Shown here in pieces: positions 37,844 to 46,499 of a stretch of DNA of 64,000 bases. Within the stretch, counting starts at the first letter, position 1. Each line of letters starts with the position of its first letter. Source of the stretch: Chitinophaga filiformis. Lineage in GTDB: Bacteria; Bacteroidota; Bacteroidia; Chitinophagales; Chitinophagaceae. The DNA is taken from NCBI RefSeq assembly GCF_023100805.1, contig NZ_CP095855.1, positions 558,001-622,000 on the forward strand, read 5' to 3'. The notes beneath the pieces are model-generated. The model worked only from the letters and a program-made list of their open reading frames with translations, was not told the origin of the DNA and did not search any database. The translations under genes and the position numbers were made by a program.

Positions 37844-38593
37844 TTATCTCGCACTGTGCATAGCGCTGAGCATGTTACCGTAAACGGTGTTCAGGCTAGT
37901 CAGGTTATGAGCCAGTTTAGAGATCTGATCCTGTGTTTTGCGCGCATCGTCTACGCTGCTGGTCATTGCCTGGGATACATTCAGCAGATTGCTATAGAAG
38001 TTGTTCATAGCTTTCAGGTGATTGTTAGTATCCTGCAGTTCCAGTTCGTAGATAGCATTCAGGGAAGCCAGGTTTTTGGTCATACCCTGCATCTGCTCGT
38101 GGAAGCTTCTTGTAGATTCAGAAGCACTGTTGAAAGAAGATACAGCTGAAGCAGCAGTAGTATAAGCGTGAGCTACATTACCGATAGCGCTGGCAGCTTC
38201 TCTTGTTTTTTGTGTGTAATCGCCTGTAGCGGCAACTACGTCACTGATATCCCGCATTTTATCTACAGTGGAACCTAATTTCTGGAAGTTTTCGCTCAGA
38301 CGCTGCAGACTAACCGGAGTGATGTCAGCTTCTTCCAGCATTTTATCCAGACCAGCCAGCGCAGGGCTACCACCGGCTACTACTGCTACCTGAGCAGCAC
38401 CGTCGTGACCACCACTATCTGGTACGAATGCATAAACGAAGAAGATAAGCGCTTCTGTGCTCAAACCAACGATCAGGGCGATATCCGCGCCTGGCCAGTG
38501 TTGCAGTTTGAACAACGCTCCGATAATTACTACTGATGCTGCGACACAAACAAAGAAATTAAGCCATTTCGATGTAGTAGGATTCATAGCCAT
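37844..38593 (-). CDS. gldL: T9SS/gliding motor protein GldL (PorL)
   Basis: A 249-residue inner-membrane protein with two N-terminal helices: about 10-30 (WLNFFVCVAASVVIIGALFKLQ) and about 37-58 (DIALIVGLSTEALIFFVYAF). K29 and E47 sit where proton-pathway residues of GldL are expected. HWPGAD between the helices is conserved. The cytoplasmic domain is long and coiled-coil rich (LQRLSENFQKLGSTVDKMRDISD ... TQDQISKLAHNLTSLNTVYGNMLSAM). GldL pentamers with GldM form the T9SS motor. A second ATG two codons on (38587) is equally possible. Confidence 0.97.
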   Translation of the reverse strand: MAMNPTTSKWLNFFVCVAASVVIIGALFKLQHWPGADIALIVGLSTEALIFFVYAFVPDSGGHDGAAQVAVVAGGSPALAGLDKMLEEADITPVSLQRLSENFQKLGSTVDKMRDISDVVAATGDYTQKTREAASAIGNVAHAYTTAASAVSSFNSASESTRSFHEQMQGMTKNLASLNAIYELELQDTNNHLKAMNNFYSNLLNVSQAMTSSVDDARKTQDQISKLAHNLTSLNTVYGNMLSAMHSAR

Positions 38594-38596
38594 AGG

Positions 38597-38797
38597 TCAA
38601 AATTTACTGGTTAAAGTGTTAAAGGTTAAATTGTTATGGAATAGTTGTTGCTCAACGATGATTTGCAGTTTCCCAATGTACATCATACGGTTTCTCATAT
38701 CAACATTTTTAAGTTTGATTATCTCACACATGCCCGTCCCAAAGGCATACAGGAATAATGATCCTGTCTCTTCGATACTGCCTGTTTTCTCGCTCAT
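38597..38797 (-). CDS. Possible small protein between gldK and gldL (66 residues)
   Basis: An open frame almost exactly filling the 232-nt gap between the gldK stop (38826) and the gldL start (38593), same strand, ending 3 nt before gldL. Sequence MSEKTGSIEETGSLFLYAFGTGMCEIIKL at the N-terminus. No domain is recognised. The gap is unusually wide for this operon. It may equally be an untranslated spacer. Confidence 0.3.
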   Translation of the reverse strand: MSEKTGSIEETGSLFLYAFGTGMCEIIKLKNVDMRNRMMYIGKLQIIVEQQLFHNNLTFNTLTSKF

Positions 38798-38825
38798 CTA
38801 TCCGTAATGGCTGTTACTATAGTTC

Positions 38826-40106
38826 TTACCTGTGACCAAAATCGTTTTTAGAACGGCTCAGGAATGCGATCGTACATCTGAAACCAATGTAAGATTTAGC
38901 ACTATCCTGGTATTCGTAGGAACGTGTACCTGTCTGGAGGAAATACCCGATATCTTTCCAGGAACCACCTCTTACAGCTTTACGTTTCATTTTTGGAACC
39001 GCGCTATCCGGGATGTCCATACGGAGGTATGGGTTCATATCAGATGTGAAAGAGTACGCGTTCTCATAATAAATGTCCTGTGTCCACTCAGCTACGTTCC
39101 CTGACATGTTATATAAACCGTAGTCGTTTGGCCAGTAAGCATCCGCTCTTACAGTGTAGAAACCACCGTCTTCAGGATAGTTACCACGACCTGGTTTAAA
39201 GTTAGCCAGCAAGCAACCTTTCTTGTTACGCAGGTAATAACCACCCCATGGGTAAGGAGATTGCTCTCTGCCGCCACGTGCTGCATATTCCCACTGCGCT
39301 TCTGAAGGAAGTTGGAATTTATCTTCAGTGAATAATTTCTTAGAGATACGGTAGTCTTCCCAGAACTTACTACGCCATTCTGCGAAGGCGTTAGCCTGGT
39401 GCCAGGTCACACCCACTACCGGATAGTTATCGAACGCAGGGTGCCAGAAGTACATCCTCGTCATCGGCTCATTGTAAGCGTAAGAGAAGTCGCGGATCCA
39501 GCACAGTGTGTCAGGATAGATAGCAACGTCTTTCTTAACAATGAACTTAGAACGGGACTTGTTTGCGTTCTCACGCAGTTTGGCCTGTTCCCAGTTGAAG
39601 GTCTCTGCATGGTAAACCAATTTACGCACGTCGAATTCCTTACGTCCATACAGACGGTCTTCAGGTGCATAGGTCATACCCTCCAGTTTCTCCATGGTGG
39701 ATTTATCCCTGTAATTGATTTTCTTCTTCCAATCGATATAATCCTCACCACCATCGTTCTTTACGTCACCCAGCATAATGTGGGCAATAGAATCTGTCAC
39801 CCACTGTACGAACTGCCTGTACTCGTTATTTGTGATCTCCGTAGCATCCATATAGAAACCGGAGATGGAAATAGACTTGTTACGGGCGGTGTACGCGTAG
39901 TTCAAATCCTCATCGCTGGGACCCATGTGAAAAGTTCCGGAAGGAACATAAACCATTCCATAGGGCACTGGCGGGAAATACTTAGGTCTGGGACTTACGC
40001 CGATCAGCTGTCCTTGCGCGTTTTTGGGGGTTTTACTACCACCGCAGCTGGCGAGCAGGCTAACCAGCAATACTGCTAACAGACCACTTGAAAAATTAAG
40101 CTTCAT
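38826..40106 (-). CDS. gldK: T9SS/gliding motility lipoprotein GldK (PorK)
   Basis: An outer-membrane lipoprotein of 426 residues from the ATG at 40106 (MKLNFSSGLLAVLLVSLLAS-C22). An ATG at 40121 would add five residues. The mature protein is a formylglycine-generating-enzyme/sulfatase-modifying-factor fold, without catalytic function in T9SS: VPSGTFHMGPSDEDLNY, GVTWHQANAFAEWRSKFWEDYR, LPSEAQWEYAARGGREQSPYPWGGYYLRNKKGCLLANF and YNMSGNVAEWTQDIY. GldK builds the periplasmic ring with GldN under the outer membrane. It is the first gene of gldKLMN. Confidence 0.96.
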   Translation of the reverse strand: MKLNFSSGLLAVLLVSLLASCGGSKTPKNAQGQLIGVSPRPKYFPPVPYGMVYVPSGTFHMGPSDEDLNYAYTARNKSISISGFYMDATEITNNEYRQFVQWVTDSIAHIMLGDVKNDGGEDYIDWKKKINYRDKSTMEKLEGMTYAPEDRLYGRKEFDVRKLVYHAETFNWEQAKLRENANKSRSKFIVKKDVAIYPDTLCWIRDFSYAYNEPMTRMYFWHPAFDNYPVVGVTWHQANAFAEWRSKFWEDYRISKKLFTEDKFQLPSEAQWEYAARGGREQSPYPWGGYYLRNKKGCLLANFKPGRGNYPEDGGFYTVRADAYWPNDYGLYNMSGNVAEWTQDIYYENAYSFTSDMNPYLRMDIPDSAVPKMKRKAVRGGSWKDIGYFLQTGTRSYEYQDSAKSYIGFRCTIAFLSRSKNDFGHR

Positions 40107-40121
40107 AAGGGTAGCTTTCAT

Positions 40122-40586
40122 TGAAAATCATTTATTTCGTAGGCGACGCAGTTTACATTGGCCACAATGCTACTGAGGGTGTCGCTATGTTCTGAAACAT
40201 GGCCGAAGGTCCTGCCGGTCTGTCCGGTCTGACCGTTAACCAACGAGCCATTCACACACAATGACTCTAAAGTTGTTAAGGGCAACTTCAGAAATTTAGC
40301 GGTTGTTCTACTTGTTGGTTTCACTTTTAAATTCATTCCCTTTGGAAGGTATTTTTCTTCAAAGTCAGCACTCTACCCCTCTGCTCGTCTCTCTCCACTC
40401 TTAAGTAAGATAACAAATGTAACGATTAATTTTAATCCGTAGTTAGTTTTCATCCAACTTTTTCATGCCCCCTGAGAGAAGCGTGACGTTTAAATTAAAC
40501 GTGCTTTTTAACATTTTATTATATCTTCCAAAATCATTTTTCCGTGCGCTTTTTACACAGATATGGTCATGCAAGATACATAAATA
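40122..40586. other. Intergenic region upstream of gldK
   Basis: No supported gene. A TAnnTTTG -7 box on the minus strand (TACATTTG, 40414-40421) would give gldK a leader of about 300 nt, but no -33 element fits. A CGGTCTG motif is directly repeated near 40215-40230. The 3' part is AT-rich and leads into the stop of the DUF255 gene. Confidence 0.45.
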
Positions 40587-42629
40587 TTATTTTAAATTAA
40601 TTATTTCCTCTATATAATTAACTGGCTTAATACAATGATAATGCTCGCAGACATATATAAGCGTCTCTCCTGGCCGTTCCCGCTGCTCTAACAGCGGAAT
40701 TCCCGGCTTGTCAGTTGTAGCTCCCAATATTACTTTAAACGGAATATAATGCCTGTTAGTATCCTGCATCCGGGATTTATAATCATTTCCTACCACCGCT
40801 ATCTCTTTTATTCCCTTTACCAGCTCTAATAACAGCCCTGCCCATACGCCAAATGAGGTGGAATACCTTACCGCCATCTGGGATTGCCCTGCCAGCATAG
40901 CTATGCCCCGCTCTGACCATTGCTTTTTGTCATAAACGATTGATAGATAGATCAGGTTTGCTGCCATTACAGCATTGCCACTGGGCGTGGCACCATCATA
41001 AACTTCCTTTTTACGTACTATAACATCGGTTTGGCCGGCTTCCGTATAATAGAAATAGATGTCCCCTTCATCTGAAAAATTCGCAATGACATACTCCGTC
41101 AGTTCCCGGGCTTTTTCCAGCCACTCGGCATCTCCCGTTACTTCCTGCAAAGCGATCAAAGCACGTACCAGCCACGCATAATCATCCAGAAACGCCGGAT
41201 ATTTTGCTACGCCGGCTTTAAATGTATGAAAAAAAGACTGTTTATCAATCTGTTGCAGATTTTTCAGGCAAAAATTCATGGCACTTACCCCCATCTCCCG
41301 GTACTTATCTACACCAAGTGCGGCATATGCCCTACAACAGGCGTGTATCATCAGCGCATTCCAACCCAGTATGATCTTGTCATCCAGCCCGGGTCTGATC
41401 CGCTTCGACCGCTCTGCCATCAGCTTCTCCCTGCTTATGGCCAGGCTCCTTTCCAGCGCCTCCTCTGTTATCCCGTTCTCTGCTGCAAAGACCGCCGCCG
41501 GCCTGGTGATCCATAAAATATTGGTTTCCTCCCAGTTACCTTCTTCCGTTACATCGTAAAATGCGCAGAATAAAGCCGCATCCGGGCCAAGTACCGCTTC
41601 GATTTCTGCCCGGCTCCAGGTATAGAACTTTCCTTCCACCCCTTCAGAATCCGCATCAAGCGCACTATAAAATCCGCCGCCGGCATCCGTCATCTCCCTT
41701 TCCACAAACCCCAGCGTATCTGCTATCGTCTTTGCATACAACTCATTACCCGTCAACTGGTATGCCTCACTCAACACGTCTACCAGCAATGCATTGTCAT
41801 ACAGCATCTTTTCAAAATGGGGCGCCAGCCATTTGGCATCCGTGCTGTAACGGGCAAATCCGCCCCCCAGCTGGTCGTAAATACCGCCCCGGATCATTTT
41901 GTCCAGCGATAACAGTGCCTGCTGCAGCGCCTGTGGCTCGTTAAAACTATGATGATACCTCAGCAGGTACTGAATGATAAAAGTCCCCGGAAACTTGGGC
42001 GCATTACCAAAGCCTCCCCATACCTTGTCTCCCTGTTGCATCATATTGCTGAAGATCGTGTTGCACTGTTCTCTCGTAAACAACTCTTCCTTCGGCACCA
42101 GTTGCAGATCAAGAGGCTTCTCACCAAACCGCGACGCCTGTGTGAGGTGCTCCCGCATATTCTCCGCCTGGGTTTCCAGGTCTTCCCTCCGTTCTCTGAA
42201 AGCCTGCGACAATGCCAGCAACACCTCCTTCCAGGAGGGACGGTTGAATGCCTTCACCGGTGGGAAATAAGTCCCCCCGTAAAAGGGCAGTTTGTCGGGC
42301 GTCAGGAACACGTTCAGCGGCCAGCCGCCGGAACCCGTCATTGCCTGTACCGCATCCATATAGATATGGTCCAGATCCGGACGTTCTTCCCTGTCTATCT
42401 TGATATTAATGAAAAGCTCGTTCATGATACGGGCAGTTTCTGCATCTTCGAAACTCTCCCGCTCCATAACATGACACCAGTGGCAGGCGGCATATCCGAT
42501 ACTGACTAAAATAGGTTTGTCTTCTGCTTTGGCCTTTTGCAGCGCTTCCTCTCCCCATGGATACCAATCTACCGGGTTGTGCGAATGCTGCAGCAGGTAA
42601 GGACTGGTTTCTTTCGCTAGTCTGTTCAC
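40587..42629 (-). CDS. DUF255 thioredoxin-domain protein (YyaL/SPATA20-like)
   Basis: A 680-residue cytosolic protein. The N-terminal 165 residues are a thioredoxin-like DUF255 domain: [40 protein letters not shown] with the CxxC-type motif, [19 protein letters not shown] and [12 protein letters not shown]. The rest is an (alpha/alpha)6-barrel resembling glycoside-processing enzymes ([39 protein letters not shown]). The family is widespread from bacteria to humans, but its substrate is not established. Length is complete. Monocistronic in appearance. Confidence 0.94.
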   Translation of the reverse strand: MNRLAKETSPYLLQHSHNPVDWYPWGEEALQKAKAEDKPILVSIGYAACHWCHVMERESFEDAETARIMNELFINIKIDREERPDLDHIYMDAVQAMTGSGGWPLNVFLTPDKLPFYGGTYFPPVKAFNRPSWKEVLLALSQAFRERREDLETQAENMREHLTQASRFGEKPLDLQLVPKEELFTREQCNTIFSNMMQQGDKVWGGFGNAPKFPGTFIIQYLLRYHHSFNEPQALQQALLSLDKMIRGGIYDQLGGGFARYSTDAKWLAPHFEKMLYDNALLVDVLSEAYQLTGNELYAKTIADTLGFVEREMTDAGGGFYSALDADSEGVEGKFYTWSRAEIEAVLGPDAALFCAFYDVTEEGNWEETNILWITRPAAVFAAENGITEEALERSLAISREKLMAERSKRIRPGLDDKIILGWNALMIHACCRAYAALGVDKYREMGVSAMNFCLKNLQQIDKQSFFHTFKAGVAKYPAFLDDYAWLVRALIALQEVTGDAEWLEKARELTEYVIANFSDEGDIYFYYTEAGQTDVIVRKKEVYDGATPSGNAVMAANLIYLSIVYDKKQWSERGIAMLAGQSQMAVRYSTSFGVWAGLLLELVKGIKEIAVVGNDYKSRMQDTNRHYIPFKVILGATTDKPGIPLLEQRERPGETLIYVCEHYHCIKPVNYIEEIINLK

Positions 42630-42712
42630 AGTTATGGTTATTCTGTTGTTTTTCTACAGTATTCTGGTTTGCCGTATTTTCCCTGATCCCCTCTTATTAC
42701 CTCAAATATAAC

Positions 42713-42738
42713 AAAGGGACAGCGTTTGCTGTCCCTTT
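42713..42738 (-). terminator. Terminator of hemD
   Basis: Perfect arms AAAGGGACAGC and GCTGTCCCTTT with a 4-nt loop, then TGTTATATTTG on the minus strand, 30 nt after the hemD stop. Confidence 0.8.
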
Positions 42739-42767
42739 ACTCAATTATTTTTCCGGTAATTTTCGTG

Positions 42768-43559
42768 TTATTTTTTGTTGATCGTGGCCAGGTACTGCTC
42801 CAGCGCCGCTACCATGGATGGCGCCTGCGGGGTAGGAGCTTTTACGTCCAGCCTCAGACCGGCCTCCTCAACAGCCGCTGAAGTAGTAGGACCGAAAGAA
42901 CCGATACGGGTACCATTCTGCTCGAACTTCGGTACGTTCTCGAACAGGGATTTTACGCCGTAAGGACTGAAGAAGACGATCATATCGTATTCAGTACCTT
43001 CCAGTAATTCCTTCACGTCGTTGGAAACTGTTTTGTACAAAGTAGCAGTTGCGTATTCACATTTATTGGCTTTCAACCATTCTTCAATGTCCTTACGCTG
43101 GCTATCAGAGCTGGGGAACAGGAACTTTTCATTGTCGCGGTGCTTGTTCATCACTTCCAGCAGGCTTTTGGTAGACCCGTCGGCACCATAGAATACTTTA
43201 CGTTTCCGGTATAGGATGAATTTCTGCAAATACAAGGCAATAGCTTCTGTGATACAGAAGTACTTACAGTCCTGGGACACCTTGATTTTCATTTCCTCAC
43301 AGATCCTGAAAAAATGGTCTACAGCGTTCCGGCTGGTAAAAATAACAGCCGTAAAATTCTGTATGTCAATCTTTTGTTTCCTGAAGTCTTTTGCGGACAG
43401 TCCCTCCACCCTTATAAACGGATAAAAATCCAATTTAACATTGAATTTTTTCGCTAGTTCAAAGTATGGTGATTTTTCTGTTTCAGGCTTAGGTTGGGAA
43501 ATTAGAATTGACTGAATGTGTTTTGCTTGCAAATCTTTTTTTGGCCCGCCTTTAATCAT
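42768..43559 (-). CDS. hemD: Uroporphyrinogen-III synthase
   Basis: A 263-residue HemD-family protein that closes and inverts ring D of hydroxymethylbilane in haem synthesis. The sequence is weakly conserved by nature, but the Bacteroidota type is recognisable: IQSILISQPKPETEKSPYFELAKKFNVKLDFYPFIRVEG, AVIFTSRNAVDHFFRICEEM, FLFPSSDSQRKDIEEWLK, YDMIVFFSPYGVKSLFENVP and IGSFGPTTSAAVEEAGLRLDVKAPTPQAPSMVAAL. It lies 41 nt after the DUF4271 gene, a conserved pairing in this phylum. Confidence 0.93.
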   Translation of the reverse strand: MIKGGPKKDLQAKHIQSILISQPKPETEKSPYFELAKKFNVKLDFYPFIRVEGLSAKDFRKQKIDIQNFTAVIFTSRNAVDHFFRICEEMKIKVSQDCKYFCITEAIALYLQKFILYRKRKVFYGADGSTKSLLEVMNKHRDNEKFLFPSSDSQRKDIEEWLKANKCEYATATLYKTVSNDVKELLEGTEYDMIVFFSPYGVKSLFENVPKFEQNGTRIGSFGPTTSAAVEEAGLRLDVKAPTPQAPSMVAALEQYLATINKK

Positions 43560-43600
43560 ACGTTTTTTTGCTCTTGTGTTAACAATAGGCAGTTTTAAAA

Positions 43601-44758
43601 TCAGAGACCACCAGTTAACGCGACCAGCAACACCTTAGTTATTATTAAAACCGGCGCTACTTCGAATGCGCAAAGGTAAAGAAAAAAATGCAATCTGCTG
43701 AAAGATAAGTATTGTTTTACCACTGAATACGACCTGATATAGCGGTATGCCACCAATAAAACAATAAAGAATATAGAGATATACATAAAGGCTTTTGCCA
43801 ATTCCGGTGTACAAAAAGCCAGGATCACCAGGAACGGTACCAGCAAAATGCCCAAAACCTTATTGATCAGGTACAAAATGAAGATATAGGCGTCTGCCAG
43901 CTCGCTACTGCCGAATAACCAGCCACAGAAACGCAGCATCAGGTATTTTACCCCATATACAACGGCCACCAGTACGATCAGACCAGGTATCGCCATCCAG
44001 GCAGTATTGCTGGTAATATATTGCTGGCGGTACATCAACAGGTAAAGATATAATGCCAGGCTGATCACGAAATAGCTGTTCAGCAGGAAATTGGGGAAAG
44101 GCGACTGTGATAACTGGTCCTTCAGCTGGCGCTGGCTCAGCGTAGGATTCATAAATGCCCGGAACAGGTCAGAGAAATACTTCAGATAGCTCAGGCGGAT
44201 GATGCCGAGTAATAACACAACGCCCGTCATCACATACACCAGCCAGTCAAGATCTTCATACACCCTTAGCTTGTTCACATCCAGGCGGGAAGGCTTATTG
44301 GCCTTCAAAAACACATTCTTTACCGTCAGATCTTTCAGGAACAGATCATAGGCCGTTTCCTGTTTTGAAGGTACGACAGCCTGCTGCTGTACGCTGTCAG
44401 CGGCAACCGCTGCAGTAGCTGGAGTAACCGTAGCCGGAGCTGCGGGCACAGCAGGATTATTGGCCGCCGGTGCTACCGGAGCCGCAGGTCTAACTGCGCT
44501 CTCAGGTATAATGGCGCCTGTACTGTCTTTTCTGACCACCGGCACTTTCTTTTTCACCGGCCTGGCAGCCGTATCCCGGGGAGCGTTCTGCACTTTTGCA
44601 GGTGCATGCTGCACTGCCGGCTCCTGCCGTACAGTACTATCAGTCTGAGCCGCCAAACGTAAACAGGGTATAATGAACAGGAACAATAACCAGTTTCGCA
44701 CCAGGAAATATTTTAAATGCCGTGTAAAGTTGTGGGCAAAGATATAAAAATTGTCCAT
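43601..44758 (-). CDS. DUF4271 membrane protein
   Basis: A 385-residue membrane protein from the ATG at 44758 (MDNFYIFAHNF). The frame is open to an ATG at 44821, but those 21 residues lack a plausible signal. An N-terminal hydrophobic segment (YFLVRNWLLFLFIIPCLRLAA) is followed by a long Ala/Pro/Val-rich low-complexity linker of about 100 residues. Then come seven or so helices in the DUF4271 domain (SYLKYFSDLFRAFMNPTLSQRQLKDQLSQSPFPNFLLNSYFVISL). Bacteroidota-specific, usually beside hemD as here, function unknown. Confidence 0.9.
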   Translation of the reverse strand: MDNFYIFAHNFTRHLKYFLVRNWLLFLFIIPCLRLAAQTDSTVRQEPAVQHAPAKVQNAPRDTAARPVKKKVPVVRKDSTGAIIPESAVRPAAPVAPAANNPAVPAAPATVTPATAAVAADSVQQQAVVPSKQETAYDLFLKDLTVKNVFLKANKPSRLDVNKLRVYEDLDWLVYVMTGVVLLLGIIRLSYLKYFSDLFRAFMNPTLSQRQLKDQLSQSPFPNFLLNSYFVISLALYLYLLMYRQQYITSNTAWMAIPGLIVLVAVVYGVKYLMLRFCGWLFGSSELADAYIFILYLINKVLGILLVPFLVILAFCTPELAKAFMYISIFFIVLLVAYRYIRSYSVVKQYLSFSRLHFFLYLCAFEVAPVLIITKVLLVALTGGL

Positions 44759-45105
44759 CCTCAATAGCTCGTATGCTATAATAACCATATACTTATTTAA
44801 GCATACGCAGCAATTCCCCACGCACTCATCCGGGCATAGACACTTATCTGCTGTTCCTCTGGTCCATCACCTGGCTTCAGCCCATCCCTGCCAGGCATTG
44901 CTACAGGAATGGTGGACGAAGCCCTTCGGATATTATTTCTGCTTTATTAACGCCGTATCTCATGATTTTGATATATCCGCCTCACACGGCCGTCATGCCT
45001 CAGACACCCGGAAGGATATACCTCACTATTAGCGTACCTTTGCCGCTGCTTTCATGGGAATCCTGGCTACCAGGGAATAATTCCAATTCATCGAACAACA
45101 AAGAC
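44759..45105. other. Intergenic region between the DUF4271 gene and hemW
   Basis: Divergent region. Frames are open across it on the plus strand, but none has a recognisable protein, and the hemW domain starts only at 45106. A -7 box TACCTTTG at 45035-45042 serves hemW. Otherwise I see nothing. Confidence 0.5.
45035..45042 (+). promoter_or_regulatory. -7 box of hemW
   Basis: TACCTTTG, a perfect TAnnTTTG match 63 nt upstream of the ATG at 45106. It excludes the much earlier in-frame start at 44962. Confidence 0.55.
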
Positions 45106-46230
45106 ATGGCAGGTATCTATCTACATATTCCTTTTTGCAAACAAGCTTGTTACTACTGCAATTTTCATTTTTCCACCTCTCTTGCACAGCAACCAGCCCT
45201 GATAAAACAAATGCTGCGGGAAGCAGCGCTGCAAAAGGACTACCTGGCCGGTCAGACGGTTACCAGCATCTACTTTGGCGGCGGAACGCCCAGTCTTCTT
45301 AAAAAGGAAGACCTGCAGCAATTGCTGGACACACTGTACAATACTTTCGAAATATCCCCTGAAGCCGAGATCACCCTGGAGGCCAATCCTGATGACCTTA
45401 CTCCTCCAAAGCTGGGAGAGCTCCGTAGTACCGGCATTAACCGGTTGAGTATAGGAGTACAGTCCTTCCACGAGGAAGACCTCCGCTGGATGAACCGGGC
45501 GCACGATAGTCAACAGGCCTTACAATGCATCCGGGACGCTCAGACCGCAGGATTCAATAATCTGACCATTGACCTGATCTATGGTGGCCCTACACTGACC
45601 GATGAAGGTTGGGCTACTAATGTTCAACAAGCCATTGATCTCGGCGTACAACACCTTTCCTGTTATGCCCTTACAGTAGAACCCGGTACTGCTTTGGACC
45701 AGTTCATCCGCAAAAAGAAAGTAGCCGCCGTGGACACCGACAAGGCGGCCCGGCACTTCGAGCTGCTGATGCAGTGGATGGCCAAAGCCGGCTACGAACA
45801 TTACGAAATTTCCAATTTTGCCCTCCCCGGCTGGCATTCACGGCATAACAGCAGCTACTGGCAGTCCCAGCCTTACCTTGGTTTAGGCCCTTCTGCCCAC
45901 TCATTCAACGGCCATTCCCGCCAGTGGAACATCGCCAACAATGCCCTTTATATCAAAAGCATGGAGCAGGACATTATTCCCTTCGAGATTGAAGAACTGA
46001 CCCCATCCATGATGCTGAATGAATACATTATGACCACCCTCCGCACTTCCCAGGGTTGCCTGCTGCCTGTGGTGGCGGAACGCTTTGGGGTTGAGAAACG
46101 CGACACCCTGCTGAACATGGCCCGTCCCTTTATAGATAAAGGCTGGATGATATTTAGAGAGGAGGCGCTGGTACTGACCCCGGAAGGCAGATTATTTGCA
46201 GATGGAATTGCTTCCGACCTGTTTTTCTAA
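45106..46230 (+). CDS. hemW: Radical SAM haem chaperone HemW
   Basis: A 374-residue cytosolic radical-SAM protein that binds haem and passes it to target proteins. It is often misannotated as oxygen-independent coproporphyrinogen oxidase. The start MAGIYLHIPFCKQACYYCNFHF holds the CxxxCxxC cluster site (C10, C14, C17) and lacks the fourth Cys of HemN, which favours HemW. SAM-site motifs follow: SIYFGGGTPSLL, ITLEANPDDLT, INRLSIGVQSF and LTIDLIYGGP. The C-terminal HemN domain is present (GLGPSAHSFNGHSRQWN). The upstream open frame to 44962 is not conserved-looking. Confidence 0.94.
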   Translation: MAGIYLHIPFCKQACYYCNFHFSTSLAQQPALIKQMLREAALQKDYLAGQTVTSIYFGGGTPSLLKKEDLQQLLDTLYNTFEISPEAEITLEANPDDLTPPKLGELRSTGINRLSIGVQSFHEEDLRWMNRAHDSQQALQCIRDAQTAGFNNLTIDLIYGGPTLTDEGWATNVQQAIDLGVQHLSCYALTVEPGTALDQFIRKKKVAAVDTDKAARHFELLMQWMAKAGYEHYEISNFALPGWHSRHNSSYWQSQPYLGLGPSAHSFNGHSRQWNIANNALYIKSMEQDIIPFEIEELTPSMMLNEYIMTTLRTSQGCLLPVVAERFGVEKRDTLLNMARPFIDKGWMIFREEALVLTPEGRLFADGIASDLFF

Positions 46231-46249
46231 TATCTGATATATTGTTGCT

Positions 46250-46405
46250 ATTCGGTGGAGATTCGGTGGAGGCTATATCCTACAGGCGCTCTACTATAGC
46301 ATTTTAGGCACTGTTCTATAGCGAACGCTATAGAATAGTAGGTGAAATGTAGGCCTATAGCGCCTATAGGTAGGAAGCGGTAGGATAGTCGAAGTGAATC
46401 TCCAC
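46250..46405. repeat. Compound inverted repeat with a TATAG-rich core
   Basis: A tandem 11-bp direct repeat (ATTCGGTGGAG, 46250-46260 and 46261-46271) opens an imperfect palindrome of about 150 bp. Nested arms: GTGGAGATTC (46255) with GAATCTCCAC (46396); TATCCTAC (46276) with GTAGGATA (46380); CTACTAT (46291) with ATAGTAG (46335). The central hairpin is TTCTATAGCG-AA-CGCTATAGAA (46314-46335). A side hairpin is CCTATAG/CTATAGG (46354-46370). It lies between convergent hemW and galM and resembles an extragenic palindromic or miniature element. Confidence 0.75.
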
Positions 46406-46448
46406 TATAGCCGATACGGGGACACCCGCACTCAGGGGGGCACAAAAA

Positions 46449-46476
46449 AGCCATAGCACCCGCAGGTACTATGGCT
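46449..46476 (-). terminator. Terminator of the aldose epimerase gene
   Basis: Minus-strand RNA forms a 12-bp stem (AGCCATAGTACC with GGTGCTATGGCT, one G-U) with a TGCG loop and TTTTTT tail, 23 nt past the stop at 46500. Confidence 0.8.
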
Positions 46477-46499
46477 CAAATTATCTTGACGAGTTTCTC

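Noticed and set aside
40118..40336. 72-codon frame just before gldK
   Set aside because: Overlaps the gldK start region, no promoter, composition not protein-like.
44751..45032. 93-codon plus-strand frame upstream of hemW
   Set aside because: Overlaps the DUF4271 start and an alternative frame; no similarity to any family I know.
45106..46230. Reading this gene as an oxygen-independent coproporphyrinogen oxidase (hemN)
   Set aside because: Only CxxxCxxC is present (C10, C14, C17) without the fourth Cys, and length fits HemW.
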